The notes under the pieces are model-generated. The model was not told the DNA's origin and searched no databases. It saw only the letters and a list, made by a program, of their open reading frames with translations. Shown in pieces: positions 35,601-41,382 of a DNA stretch of 64,000 bases (its first letter is position 1; every line of letters begins with the position of its first letter). Source of the stretch: DASPJQ01 sp035299065 (GTDB taxonomy: Bacteria > Bacteroidota > Bacteroidia > Flavobacteriales_D > UBA2798). The stretch lies in contig DATGXI010000120.1 of assembly GCA_035299065.1 (NCBI GenBank), positions 70,231 to 134,230 on the forward strand. The letters run 5' to 3'. The position numbers and the translations under genes were made by a program.

Positions 35601-36895
35601 GGATTATGAACAGTAATTACGGGTGCATAACAGGTTGGGGTTGGGAATCCCGGATTGGTAACAATTGTTGTTTGGTAATTGATTACGCAACTTTGGTAAT
35701 CGCTGCCGGCTTCGTTTGTTGCTTTGATTTCAATAATATTGTCGCCTGGCATTAAGGTAAGCGGAGCTGATGTGAATTGTTGTGTAGCAGACGAATAATT
35801 AAATCCGCCCATCACATTACCATTTACCTTAAATACAATTTGGTTTCCACTATTAATATAATAGATGTTTGCCTTAATGGTTTGCAATGCTGACGTAACA
35901 TTTGTAGGACAGGCAGCAGGATATGTATAATGTATAACCGGCCTGTTTGCCATTGGCGTTGGAACAGGGGCTTGTGGTGGAGTAACGGTTGTTGTTGTGG
36001 TAGTAGTTGTGTGCGTATTGGTTGTGTGGTGGTGGTGTCCTGATCCGCCACCGCCTAAGTAAAACTTAAAGTAAAGATTTGAATAATGGTAACGGTCATT
36101 GAATGATTGACGTCCTGTGGTGGCAACCATTCCATCCATATCATCGCGCAACGTAAAGGTCACTTTATGACCAATTCCCATTGCAAAGTATTTTCCAAAC
36201 TGGTAACCAAATTCGAAACCAAGTGATGGTAATACTTTAATGCTGTTTTTAGTATAACCAGGCACGTATGATTCAAAGTCAAGATCCCTTGGCGTTTCGC
36301 CATGAACATCATTCAAATCTGAAAGCGAAACGGTTCCTGCAGTGTCAAGGTTTGAATAATCATACCTGCCACCAAATTCTGATAGCTGGTCCATTTTACT
36401 GCGGTGGGCTGTAAATCCAATTCCACCAAATAAATTCAAAACAATCCCGGTATTTTCCCTTAAACGATTAAAACCAATAAGCAGCTCAAGCGCATATCGG
36501 TTAAACTCCATCCGGTAATTTTGAAATATATATCCTTTATTTATGGTATCATTTGTATAATCCAGGCTTGAGTATTCTGGAAAAGTGCCGTTAAAACGCG
36601 AGTTTTGGCTAATGTCGGTTCGTGTGTCGTCAAACCCAAATGTTACGCCATGCAAATACCTGAAACGCCAGGCCGCATCAAAAAAGCGGGTTGGCTTCCG
36701 GTAAAAATATTTTCCCAGTTGGAAGCTAAAACCCATTCCGGCATAGTCCTTTTTAAGGTCTGATTGCATCCAGGTGCCGCCAAGGTCCATGCCCAAAAAC
36801 CATTTGGGATTGGCTTCAAGGGGTGCCGTTCCGCCCGTCTGAGCGTATGAAATTCCGAGGTTTAGCGTTAAAAAGAGGAGTAAAATGCGTTTCAT
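26642..36895 (-). CDS. Giant surface protein: N-terminal barrel, 28 Ig-like repeats, C-terminal TPR
   Basis: A 3417-residue exported protein. I start it at 36895 (MKRILLLFLTLNLGISYAQ, a good signal peptide); the frame is open to 36973, but those 26 residues are not signal-like and a -7 box (TAAATTTG on the minus strand) lies at 36921-36914. Residues about 30-300 look like an outer-membrane barrel (WFLGMDLGGTWMQ, GFSFQLGKYFYRK, YHYSNLYFKFYLGGGG). Then follow a His/Thr linker and 28 Ig-like repeats of about 90 residues in two types, one with a Cys pair and one ending GSDSKSTT. Three CHHPPGN...LAHGD inserts and one unrelated insert of about 170 residues interrupt them. The C-terminus has an Asn/Gly tract, a TPR-like unit and KTPEN repeats. 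No T9SS sorting domain is present. A barrel-anchored adhesin is the likeliest role. Confidence 0.85.
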   Translation of the reverse strand: MKRILLLFLTLNLGISYAQTGGTAPLEANPKWFLGMDLGGTWMQSDLKKDYAGMGFSFQLGKYFYRKPTRFFDAAWRFRYLHGVTFGFDDTRTDISQNSRFNGTFPEYSSLDYTNDTINKGYIFQNYRMEFNRYALELLIGFNRLRENTGIVLNLFGGIGFTAHRSKMDQLSEFGGRYDYSNLDTAGTVSLSDLNDVHGETPRDLDFESYVPGYTKNSIKVLPSLGFEFGYQFGKYFAMGIGHKVTFTLRDDMDGMVATTGRQSFNDRYHYSNLYFKFYLGGGGSGHHHHTTNTHTTTTTTTTVTPPQAPVPTPMANRPVIHYTYPAACPTNVTSALQTIKANIYYINSGNQIVFKVNGNVMGGFNYSSATQQFTSAPLTLMPGDNIIEIKATNEAGSDYQSCVINYQTTIVTNPGFPTPTCYAPVITVHNPNANTFNTSTSNINIVSTILNIENSSQISYRVNGVLTSGFYFDASNGSFSSSIGLNEGANTIEIKATNLCGQDKEIITVNYTKPQTIQPPIVTIYNPAINPHTVSVNSGTVNATVLNVTSAANILVSVNGINYTGFTFNPATHQLVLTTPLIAGANVVQITGTNAAGTDSENTTIIYQPVVTNLPPVVTYTDPIVNPYSTTMNTKLINATVTNVTAVSGISVKLNGSPVTGFSFVNTTGHVAFTATLVNGANVVEIKGTNPYGSDSKSTTIIYNKVNTGLPPVVAINYPMSNPYNTTVSNETVSATVLNVASAANINVTVNGTSTTAFSYNTTSKVLTLPLTLATGTTVVTIKGTNAYGTDSKSTTLVYSVPCSIPTITPVNPSTSSYTTGVSPFNFIAIATNITNASQIEFKFNGVVTPFIFDASTGSISATLTLLNGGNVISVKETNNCGTATLISNIIYAKPLVLPVVNYINPSVNPYNVTASAYTINASILNVTAVSGVSFKQNGTPVTAFTFNPSTHAFSSNVTLTSGANVFELTGTNTDGSDSKTTVIVYSPTPPPCNMPVVAAVSPSGLTTTTTIGSLNLLATVTNASSSEIVVKHNGTVVPFTLTGTNLSATITLATGVNNINIKATTSCGSANLDLGVVYTHTPEPPVVTITNPGVNPYTATSASLVLQAKIYHVTSSANVTFKINGVASTDFTFNPATNDFSANYVLTSAATTFEIKGTNTDGTDSETQIVNYSVVVPECNKPIVMWLSPSGPSVYTIYTASYVFKAIIENIASSSDITGVQLNGVTVPYTYDNSTHKLIASVTLLEGTNVITITAKNDCGTVTENFVITYDKPAQPPVVTITKPAVSGTTVTTASYTFEADIQYVPVASGVTCSLNGNPVTTFTYNTSTGKFTLAATLASGDNTLEVTGANADGNDSKTTTIKYSAPVPPCVVPGITLASTSASVSTTSYTLTGTVTGTGVTSSSVVVKNNGVVIPFTLTGTDLSVNCSLTEGTNIITIAATNACGNDNASFTVNYTPPPPPCTIPNVTLPSPAAITVTNDSYTLTGTAIGSDLTSASIVVKQNGVAIPFTLSGSSITIPITLVSGSNAITVTATNGCGSDNGTFTITYNPPPPCIVPSITLPSPASVSLSTDSYTLTGTITGSDITSASVVVKKNGTAVPFTLDGTALSVNLSGLAEGVSTVTVIVNNSCGNDNASFTVTYTKPVETTMVICHHPPGNPDNTQTLTIPASAWPAHLAHGDVMGECPVVLNPPVVTITNPATPGSTVTTPGYAFTASVTNVNASQITMTVNGASFTGFTYNNGTTILDANLTLIEGVNNITVSATNSDGSDSKSTTIKYVLPCITPAITLPSGGSVSVESKTYTLTGSISGSGVTSASVTVKMNGASIPFTLTGSALSINLSDLSDGANVISIIATNSCGTDNASFTITYNPPKNPPVVTITNPAAPGTTVTSAAYAFKATVTNVTSSQIVMIVDGAPFTGFSYNDATDLLTTNLTLIAGLNSITVTGTNIDGSDSKSTNITMVDPCTAPSITLPSGTSMTSLTDSYTLTGTITGSGITSSSVTVKNNGTTIPFTLSGTSLSVNIGLNEGANVITVKVVNSCGTDNATFTINYTAPAIPNPPVVTINNPAAPGSTVTVAAYAFKATVTNVNASQIAMMVNGISYTGFSYNETTDVLTASLTLNTGLNTINVTGTNADGSDSKSTTITYNIPCTAPAITLPAAGSASVTTDSYILVGTIAGTEITSASVVVKNNGEAVPFTLSGTSLSINLTGLTSGANVITVTATNACGSDNATFTITYTPPVESTMVICHHPPGNPDNTQTLTIPASAWPAHLAHGDAIGECPTPANPPVVTITHPSAPGSTVTSATYSFKADVTHCESSQITMTVNGVTYTGFSYNSSSDKLTASLTLLAGVNNITVTGTNSDGTDSKSTTITYTIPCTAPNVTLPSSGSTSVTADSYTLTGTISGTGVTSASVVVKKNGTAIPFTLSGTSLSVNLTGLAEGATTITVEVTNECGTDNATFTVNYTAPVETTMVICHHPPGNPDNTQTLTIPSSAWPAHLAHGDVMGACPETANPPVVTITTPSAPGTTSTSASYSFKADVTNCESSQITMTVNGVAYTGFSYNSGSDKLTAGLTLVSGLNTITVTGTNSDGSDSKSTTINYTLPCTTPNITLGAAATVNVTSASYTLTGTISGTGITSSSVTVKKNGVNVPFTLTGTSLSVALSLSEGANTISVSATNDCGNDAANTVITYTDSPGFEVSSSGGVTTSTNMCATIKCLGESVIYDNSEDAFVKIGLSTNGGGSWYAFNSNNKIVGGETMTVSVPTGSTLALKGYCYNESGTWNNTLTSNSSSTWVKVLKNGDEAPNIGPAPGQAAVETFLAGVIVDNHITIGPNDVIYLFELRHVGSVGIDYQDAVMLITFAEGSGCSSPTLPFSTAGTTPAPSVTITKPTSSGTTTGAGSYSFKATVTNVTSSQITLTLNGTAFTGFTYDASTDKLTASLPLVSGLNNISVSATNSGGTDSKSTTITRTASIVSGGPAITMTNPATTATTVTTSSFSFAADVTNVIEASQIKMTINDVPFTGFAYNVATSKLTANLTLNPGSNFIEVVATTDEGTATKSTNITYTATAPCVAPVIKSVTPSLEGATLTSPSLNLAANTSGIDNAAQIVLKLNGSIVPGFYFNPSSGSLSKTLTLVSGSNTIQLTATNACGTDTKNYSFKYAAPAAPAPAIKINNPSTGSVNVSNPNFIVSGNVQNVNSQAEISVSVNGVNFTGFIYTPSTKGISIPLVLRDGTTSVVITAANSAGNDSKTVSITYKPIVENNGNNNGGRENNGNNNNGGNNNENRGTNNNGGNTNGGNTNGGNNKVNIPVLDKPNANEANYKKAMDAGNGALNAKNWGGAKAEFQKALGFKPGDAAAKDGIKKAEDGQKAAQDANKVNNNKIEMKTPENKTPENKTPENKTPVNPRIIKPQ
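26965..27100 (-). repeat. Asn/Gly-rich low-complexity tract
   Basis: Inside the giant gene, about 45 residues are almost only Asn and Gly with a few Thr, Arg and Glu. They separate the last Ig-like repeat from the C-terminal TPR-like unit and probably form a flexible spacer. Simple repeats of this kind can vary in length between strains. Confidence 0.8.
29354..29472 (-). repeat. CHHPPGN-LAHGD insert, copy 3
   Basis: About 40 residues with MVICHHPPGNPDN and AWPAHLAHGD between repeats 22 and 23 of the giant protein. Bases 29409-29466 (58 bp) are identical to 30093-30150 in copy 2. Confidence 0.85.
30039..30158 (-). repeat. CHHPPGN-LAHGD insert, copy 2
   Basis: Same insert as at 29354-29472, between repeats 20 and 21. 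The offset from copy 3 is 684 bp, exactly 228 codons: one P unit, one C unit and one insert. Confidence 0.85.
31829..31948 (-). repeat. CHHPPGN-LAHGD insert, copy 1
   Basis: Same insert, between repeats 14 and 15, where strict P/C alternation begins. It differs from copy 2 by a few residues only (VMGECP for AIGECP). Confidence 0.85.
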
Positions 36896-36913
36896 AAAGG
36901 GATGTTTAAAGGC

Positions 36914-36921
36914 CAAATTTA
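36914..36921 (-). promoter_or_regulatory. -7 promoter box TAAATTTG of the giant gene
   Basis: TAAATTTG on the minus strand fits the Bacteroidota -7 consensus TAnnTTTG and lies 19-26 nt before the chosen ATG. No good TTG was found at the right distance for a -33 box. Confidence 0.4.
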
Positions 36922-36996
36922 CATTTATTGTGCCAAAACCAGTATTCGGCCCAAAAAAAAGGGGGCTTAACATATCTATAACAGGTTTGGCCGTTA

Positions 36997-37026
36997 TTGT
37001 TTAACTTTATAGAATGGTTAAATTTG
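36997..37026 (+). promoter_or_regulatory. Promoter (-33 TTG, 19 nt, -7 TAAATTTG)
   Basis: TTG at 36997-36999 and TAAATTTG at 37019-37026 fit the Bacteroidota promoter pattern. The predicted start of transcription is only a few bases before the GTG start codon at 37040, so the leader would be very short. Confidence 0.5.
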
Positions 37027-37039
37027 TGGCCATTACGTA

Positions 37040-39316
37040 GTGAAACGACTGGTTTTATATATTCTTTTTGTTGGTTGCTTTATCCCTTCCCTCAATTCAC
37101 AAACTTTAGGTGACGACTGCTCGGGTGCCTTGTCGTTATGTGGAGGTAATCAAATGCATTATAATAACATTGGTGCAACAACCCAAATTTGTTCTGGTTG
37201 TGCTGATGGAAACCTTGCCATTGGAACATTCTGCTACGAAGTCAACAATTCAGTTTGGTTTAGCTTCACCACCAATTCAGCTGGTGGCAGTGCCGATGTG
37301 ATTATCACCAATATTTCCTGTTTAACCGGTGCTGGTATGGACAATGCCCTTACAGCAGCCGTTTTTTCTTCTTCTACACCTTGTGATCCTTCAACGTATG
37401 CAATCACACAATGTGTAAGTACTTCCTTTTCTTCTTCCCAAACAATTAATCTTACAGGGCTTTCGCCTTCTACAACCTATTATGTGCACATTGATGGCGA
37501 TGACCTGGGAACAGGAATTACCTCTCCTGCCGAATGCGATTTTGACATTGAAGTGGATGGTCCTGCCGTTACACCTGAAATAAGTACAGTAATCACCAAT
37601 GCAACCTGCGCGGCAAATGACGGACAAATTTCTGTTGGAACTGTTACAGGCGCTACCTCACCAATGCAATTTGCACTTAATGGTGGTGCTTTCCAGGCCT
37701 CAAATACATTTTCAGGATTGGCAGCCGGAACATATACGCTTGAAGTATCCTCGGCAAACGGATGTACGTTTAGTACACAGGTTGAAGTTTTGTTAACCGG
37801 TGGACCACAAGATGGAATTGCTGTAACCATTAATGCAACATGTGGAAATGCTGATGGACAAATTGATATTAATGGCGTAACAGGTGGAACTGCTCCATAC
37901 ACCTATTCATTAAACGGTGGTGCTTCACAAGCTTCCAATTCGTTTACGTTGATTCAAGCCGGTATGTATGACGTTACCGTGACCGATGCGGCAGGCTGTT
38001 CATTTACCTATGAAAATATAACAGTTGCTTCTACAGGCTCCATTACCGCTGCTACCTTTGCGGTTACCCAACCCACATGTGATAATCCTTCCGGAACAAT
38101 TGTGGTTACTCCTGTAGGTGGAACAGCACCATTTACCTATTCATTAAACGGAGCAGCAGCTGTTGCCTCCAATACTTTTTCGGGATTGGCTCCGGGAACA
38201 TATTCAATTGTAATTACAGATAACGGGGGGTGCACTTACGAAGATGCAGAAATTGTTTTAGATCCGGTTGTTCAGGATGAAACAGCCCAGGTGTCTATTA
38301 GTCCTTCAACGGTAAGTATTTGCCAGGGATCAACAGTTGATTTTAATGCAGTTTATTCGAACGGGGGAACCGCACCAACGTTGCAATGGCAAATTAATGG
38401 GCTTAACGTTGGCTCTGGCGGAGTAACGTTTTCTACATCATCACTCAATAACGGTGATGTTGTATCGGTTACATTAACAAGCAACAACCCCTGCGTGAGC
38501 ACTACATCCGTTACGTCTAACACTGTTACCGCAACCGTTACCCCGCAGGTAAACCCGGTTGTTACCATTACTTCAAGTGCCACAACGGTTTGCCAGGGAT
38601 ATTTTGTGCAATGCAATGCAACAGTTGTTGGTTGCACAAGTGGTGGTACATATTTCTGGTATGTAAATGGTGTTATGGTTGACTCCAGCTCTGGTGCAAC
38701 GTTCCTTGTTCCTTTATTTGGAAATGCCGAAATAATATGCACTTTTCAATGCAGTGACCCCTGCGCAAACCCTGCAAGTTCAAATTCACTTGACATAACT
38801 GTAACGCAGGTAGTGGCCGATGCAGGGCCTAACCAGCAAATAGGAAAAGGTGAATCAACCCAATTGCAGGGTAGCGCCTCAGGTACATCGTATGAATGGT
38901 CTCCGTCTACGGGCATGGACGATCCTTTTTCATTAACTCCTGTTGTTACGCCTGAATCAACAACTACCTACATGTTGGTTGTGAATAACAATACATGTAG
39001 CGATACCGATTATGTGACCGTAGTTGTTACAGACTTAATTGTAATTCCAAACACATTTACTCCCAATGGTGATGAAGTGAATGACGTATGGCATATTTTT
39101 CGCATTGAAAATTTCCCTTCGTGCAAAGTAATTGTATATGACCGATGGGGACAACGTGTATACAATTCAACCGGGTATAAAAATGACAATGCCTGGGATG
39201 GCACCTACCTGAATAAACCATTGCCTGCAGCGGCCTACTATTACGTCATCGAATTGAATTCAGCAAATAACAAAGAAGCCGATACGTTTTATGGTTGGGT
39301 AAGCATAATTTATTAG
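37040..39316 (+). CDS. SprB-repeat protein with gliding-associated (T9SS type B) C-terminus
   Basis: Secreted surface protein of 758 residues. The start is GTG at 37040, giving MKRLVLYILFVGCFIPSLNSQ as signal peptide. Residues about 22-175 form a domain with several Cys. Three SprB-type repeats follow (NATCAANDGQISV..., NATCGNADGQIDI..., QPTCDNPSGTIVV...), each with an APYTYSLNGG-like strand, then two Ig-like domains with paired Cys. The last 90 residues are the gliding-motility-associated CHU_C domain (NTFTPNGDEVNDVWHI ... VYDRWGQRVYNS ... WDGTYLNKPLPAAAYYYVIEL). Type B substrates need T9SS and usually a PorP/SprF partner; one overlaps this gene downstream. A function in adhesion or gliding is likely. 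Confidence 0.9.
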   Translation: MKRLVLYILFVGCFIPSLNSQTLGDDCSGALSLCGGNQMHYNNIGATTQICSGCADGNLAIGTFCYEVNNSVWFSFTTNSAGGSADVIITNISCLTGAGMDNALTAAVFSSSTPCDPSTYAITQCVSTSFSSSQTINLTGLSPSTTYYVHIDGDDLGTGITSPAECDFDIEVDGPAVTPEISTVITNATCAANDGQISVGTVTGATSPMQFALNGGAFQASNTFSGLAAGTYTLEVSSANGCTFSTQVEVLLTGGPQDGIAVTINATCGNADGQIDINGVTGGTAPYTYSLNGGASQASNSFTLIQAGMYDVTVTDAAGCSFTYENITVASTGSITAATFAVTQPTCDNPSGTIVVTPVGGTAPFTYSLNGAAAVASNTFSGLAPGTYSIVITDNGGCTYEDAEIVLDPVVQDETAQVSISPSTVSICQGSTVDFNAVYSNGGTAPTLQWQINGLNVGSGGVTFSTSSLNNGDVVSVTLTSNNPCVSTTSVTSNTVTATVTPQVNPVVTITSSATTVCQGYFVQCNATVVGCTSGGTYFWYVNGVMVDSSSGATFLVPLFGNAEIICTFQCSDPCANPASSNSLDITVTQVVADAGPNQQIGKGESTQLQGSASGTSYEWSPSTGMDDPFSLTPVVTPESTTTYMLVVNNNTCSDTDYVTVVVTDLIVIPNTFTPNGDEVNDVWHIFRIENFPSCKVIVYDRWGQRVYNSTGYKNDNAWDGTYLNKPLPAAAYYYVIELNSANNKEADTFYGWVSIIY

Positions 39317-39324
39317 CATTAAAA

Positions 39325-40257
39325 TTGAAAAAGATAATTTACATAACATTACTTCTTTTTGTTGTAACTGAAACAAAGTCGCAACAAAACGCGCAGTTTA
39401 CTCAATACCTGTTTAACCAGTTTGGACATCATCCTGCATTGGCTGGCTGGCGCGATTGCATTGAGTTTCGCCTTGGTGCGCGAACGCAATGGGTAGGCTT
39501 TCCGGGAGCACCCAAAACAGCTTTTGCAAATTTTCATACCTCCCTAACCCGGAAAAAACGTGGTTATTTAAAATCAAAGCATGGTATAGGCGCCAATATT
39601 GAAAGTGATCAAATGGGGCCGTGGGGCATGACGCGTATTTACCTCGCTTACGCGTATCACATTCCGTTCAATCGCAAATTTAAAATGGCCTTTGGGTTAT
39701 ATGCAGGCATACAACAGTACAAACTGGATGTAGGGAAAATTACAACGGAAATTGCCGATGACAACGCCATTCCCGGTAAAACAAATGTATTTGTGTATCC
39801 TGATATTTGGCCAAGTTTGTTCTTTTACTCCAACGATTTTTTTGCCGGAGCAACCGTGCGTCATGTTGTGCGCAACAAAATTCGTAAAATAACAGATGAC
39901 TCGCATTTGCGTTGGCATTATACACTAACTGCCGGAAAACGGTTTCCTTTTGGTCAAAACCGCAGCATTGTACCAAGTGCCAATTTTAAATGGGCAAGTG
40001 TGTCGGCTCCTGAACTTGATTTAGCCGTACAGCTTGATTTTGCCAATCGTTTCCAGTTAGGCGTTGGATGGCGCAATACCGATGCCTTGTTTGCACTTGC
40101 ACGCATTAATTTTGGAAATTTCTCGGCAGGATATTCGTTTGACTGGACAACTTCAAAAATTAAAATAGGCAGTTCCAATACGCATGAAATAATTATAGGC
40201 ATTAATACCTGTAAAAAGGACATGCGTAATTCCGATGAATGCCCTGCGTTCAACTAA
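39325..40257 (+). CDS. PorP/SprF-family outer-membrane protein
   Basis: Outer-membrane protein of 310 residues in the PorP/SprF family, which helps type B T9SS substrates out of the cell or holds them on the surface. The frame is open from 39295, inside the previous gene. I choose TTG at 39325 because it gives a normal signal peptide (MKKIIYITLLLFVVTETKSQ) 8 bp after the upstream stop. The family start is clear: QNAQFTQYLFNQFGHHPALAG, then barrel strands (SKHGIGANIESDQMGPWGMT, LYAGIQQYKLD, PDIWPSLFFYSNDFFAGATV, INFGNFSAGYSFDWTTSKI). It is the likely partner of the SprB-repeat protein encoded directly upstream. Confidence 0.9.
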   Translation: MKKIIYITLLLFVVTETKSQQNAQFTQYLFNQFGHHPALAGWRDCIEFRLGARTQWVGFPGAPKTAFANFHTSLTRKKRGYLKSKHGIGANIESDQMGPWGMTRIYLAYAYHIPFNRKFKMAFGLYAGIQQYKLDVGKITTEIADDNAIPGKTNVFVYPDIWPSLFFYSNDFFAGATVRHVVRNKIRKITDDSHLRWHYTLTAGKRFPFGQNRSIVPSANFKWASVSAPELDLAVQLDFANRFQLGVGWRNTDALFALARINFGNFSAGYSFDWTTSKIKIGSSNTHEIIIGINTCKKDMRNSDECPAFN

Positions 40258-40269
40258 GCAAGCCAATCT

Positions 40270-40944
40270 TTATTTTTTCAAGGTCGAAAAAACAAGATGC
40301 TCAAGGAACTTTTTAATTTTTTCAGTGTCTTTTTCCTTGCCAAAATCTGTAAGAGAGGGCAGGTTGTTCATGAAAAAATATTGGAGGTGAGCCGATTCAA
40401 TTAGGGTGCTTGAAAGCGAACGGGCAAATGGGTAGGTTGGATTGTATTCAAGTAAAAACCCTGCAATTCGCGAGCACAAATCTTTGTAAGGCTTAAACAA
40501 CTGTTCCTTGTTATCGGTTGAAACATGTTTGGTTAAATAAACCTTGTTACTTTCCGATATAACAATTTGGAAAAGGGCTTTGTTGTTAATTTGGTTACCG
40601 GCTATTGATTCATCAATTTCATCCGCCAGCACGTTGATTACCAGTTTTAGTTTTTTCTCAGGATCGGTTATGTTTTGGGTATTGAACACCACCAGGTATT
40701 CAACAAGGTTCCAGTATAAGGCAATGATGTAAACCAGTAACCTGTGTTTGTTTTCAAAATACCTGTAAATACCTGACTCAGTGGTGTTTATTACTGTAGC
40801 TAATTTCTTGAAAGTAAAATCTTCAAATCCAATCTTATGAATAAGTAGTATGCCTTCACGCACAATCCGCTTGCCCAGGTCACTTGACTCCGGATCACGC
40901 AAATACAGGCGCTCATTCATTTTCATCCTGATTTCTAGCTCCAT
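40270..40944 (-). CDS. TetR-family transcriptional regulator
   Basis: DNA-binding regulator of 224 residues. The HTH is near residues 25-65 (GKRIVREGILLIHKIGFEDFTFKKLATVINTTESGIYRYFENKHRLL), with the TetR hallmark YRYFENK. The rest is a helical ligand-binding domain. The frame extends to GTG 40959, but a -7 box TATATTTG on the minus strand occupies 40966-40959, so ATG 40944 is the more likely start. It is divergent from a CutA-like/efflux operon, and the 124-bp gap holds both promoters. Local control of that operon is the natural inference. Confidence 0.9.
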   Translation of the reverse strand: MELEIRMKMNERLYLRDPESSDLGKRIVREGILLIHKIGFEDFTFKKLATVINTTESGIYRYFENKHRLLVYIIALYWNLVEYLVVFNTQNITDPEKKLKLVINVLADEIDESIAGNQINNKALFQIVISESNKVYLTKHVSTDNKEQLFKPYKDLCSRIAGFLLEYNPTYPFARSLSSTLIESAHLQYFFMNNLPSLTDFGKEKDTEKIKKFLEHLVFSTLKK

Positions 40945-40958
40945 AGCTTTAGTTTGCA

Positions 40959-40966
40959 CAAATATA
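40959..40966 (-). promoter_or_regulatory. -7 promoter box TATATTTG of the tetR-type gene
   Basis: Perfect TAnnTTTG on the minus strand, 15-22 nt before ATG 40944. It overlaps the alternative GTG start, which decides in favour of the ATG. Confidence 0.5.
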
Positions 40967-41046
40967 CGCGAAAATAGTTTAACTCCTTTTAACGATTGTT
41001 ATATAATTATTTATAATAGTAAAGCTATCATTTTAAAAAGTATACA

Positions 41047-41054
41047 TATATTTG
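41047..41054 (+). promoter_or_regulatory. -7 promoter box TATATTTG of the efflux operon
   Basis: Perfect TAnnTTTG, 15-22 nt before the CutA-like start at 41069. It is the same 8 bases as the opposing box at 40966-40959. The two face away from each other across about 80 bp. Confidence 0.5.
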
Positions 41055-41068
41055 AATAAAATCTTATC

Positions 41069-41380
41069 ATGATCAATGTACACATACACCTGGACGAAAG
41101 TTTAGATGCGCGGGCGGTAGTGTTGGAGTTGCTCCAACGAAAGCTCATTGCCCATGCCTCAATTGACAACAGTAACAAAACACTTATTTATGATAAAGGG
41201 GAATTGAAAACCGATACCTGTAACGTTATTACAGCGCAAACCCGGGCCATGCTCTTTTCTAAAGTGGTTGAATTTATTGATGAACACTACAGAGGCCACA
41301 TAAAGGTATATTCTACCCCCATAACGCAAAGCAATAATTTATTTGCACAAATTATTCGAGAGGCAACCGAAAAAGTATAA
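41069..41380 (+). CDS. CutA1-like small protein
   Basis: Small cytosolic protein of 103 residues that reads like the divalent-ion-tolerance protein CutA1 (ferredoxin-like fold, trimer). Supporting features are the helix LDARAVVLELLQRKLIAHASI (compare 'A..LV..rLaACvnI'), a strand-turn like 'YrWkGk...E' (LIYDKGELKTDTCNVITAQT), 'HIKVYSTPITQSNNLFAQII' and the final helix. The classical Cys/Tyr copper-related residues are not obvious. It is the first gene of an operon with the ABC/HlyD fusion 2 bp downstream and a TolC-like gene, under a probable TetR regulator. This context suggests a link to metal or toxin export rather than general metabolism. Confidence 0.6.
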   Translation: MINVHIHLDESLDARAVVLELLQRKLIAHASIDNSNKTLIYDKGELKTDTCNVITAQTRAMLFSKVVEFIDEHYRGHIKVYSTPITQSNNLFAQIIREATEKV

Positions 41381-41382
41381 CA

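Larger units (their letters stand above)
27110..35960 (-). repeat. 28 Ig-like repeats of about 270 bp, two alternating types
   Basis: Each unit has a central NG turn, a (T/S)GF or PF(T/I) strand and a TN-x-x-G end. P-type units begin PPVVTI and end TNxDGSDSKSTT with no Cys pair. C-type units begin CxxP and end TNxCGxDNAxF with two Cys. In the middle part (units 15-24) the two types alternate strictly. The most similar neighbours suggest recent duplication of P+C pairs. Confidence 0.85.

Noticed and set aside
36896..36973. Upstream start for the giant protein (26 more residues)
   Set aside because: It would bury the signal peptide, and a -7 promoter box lies inside this stretch.
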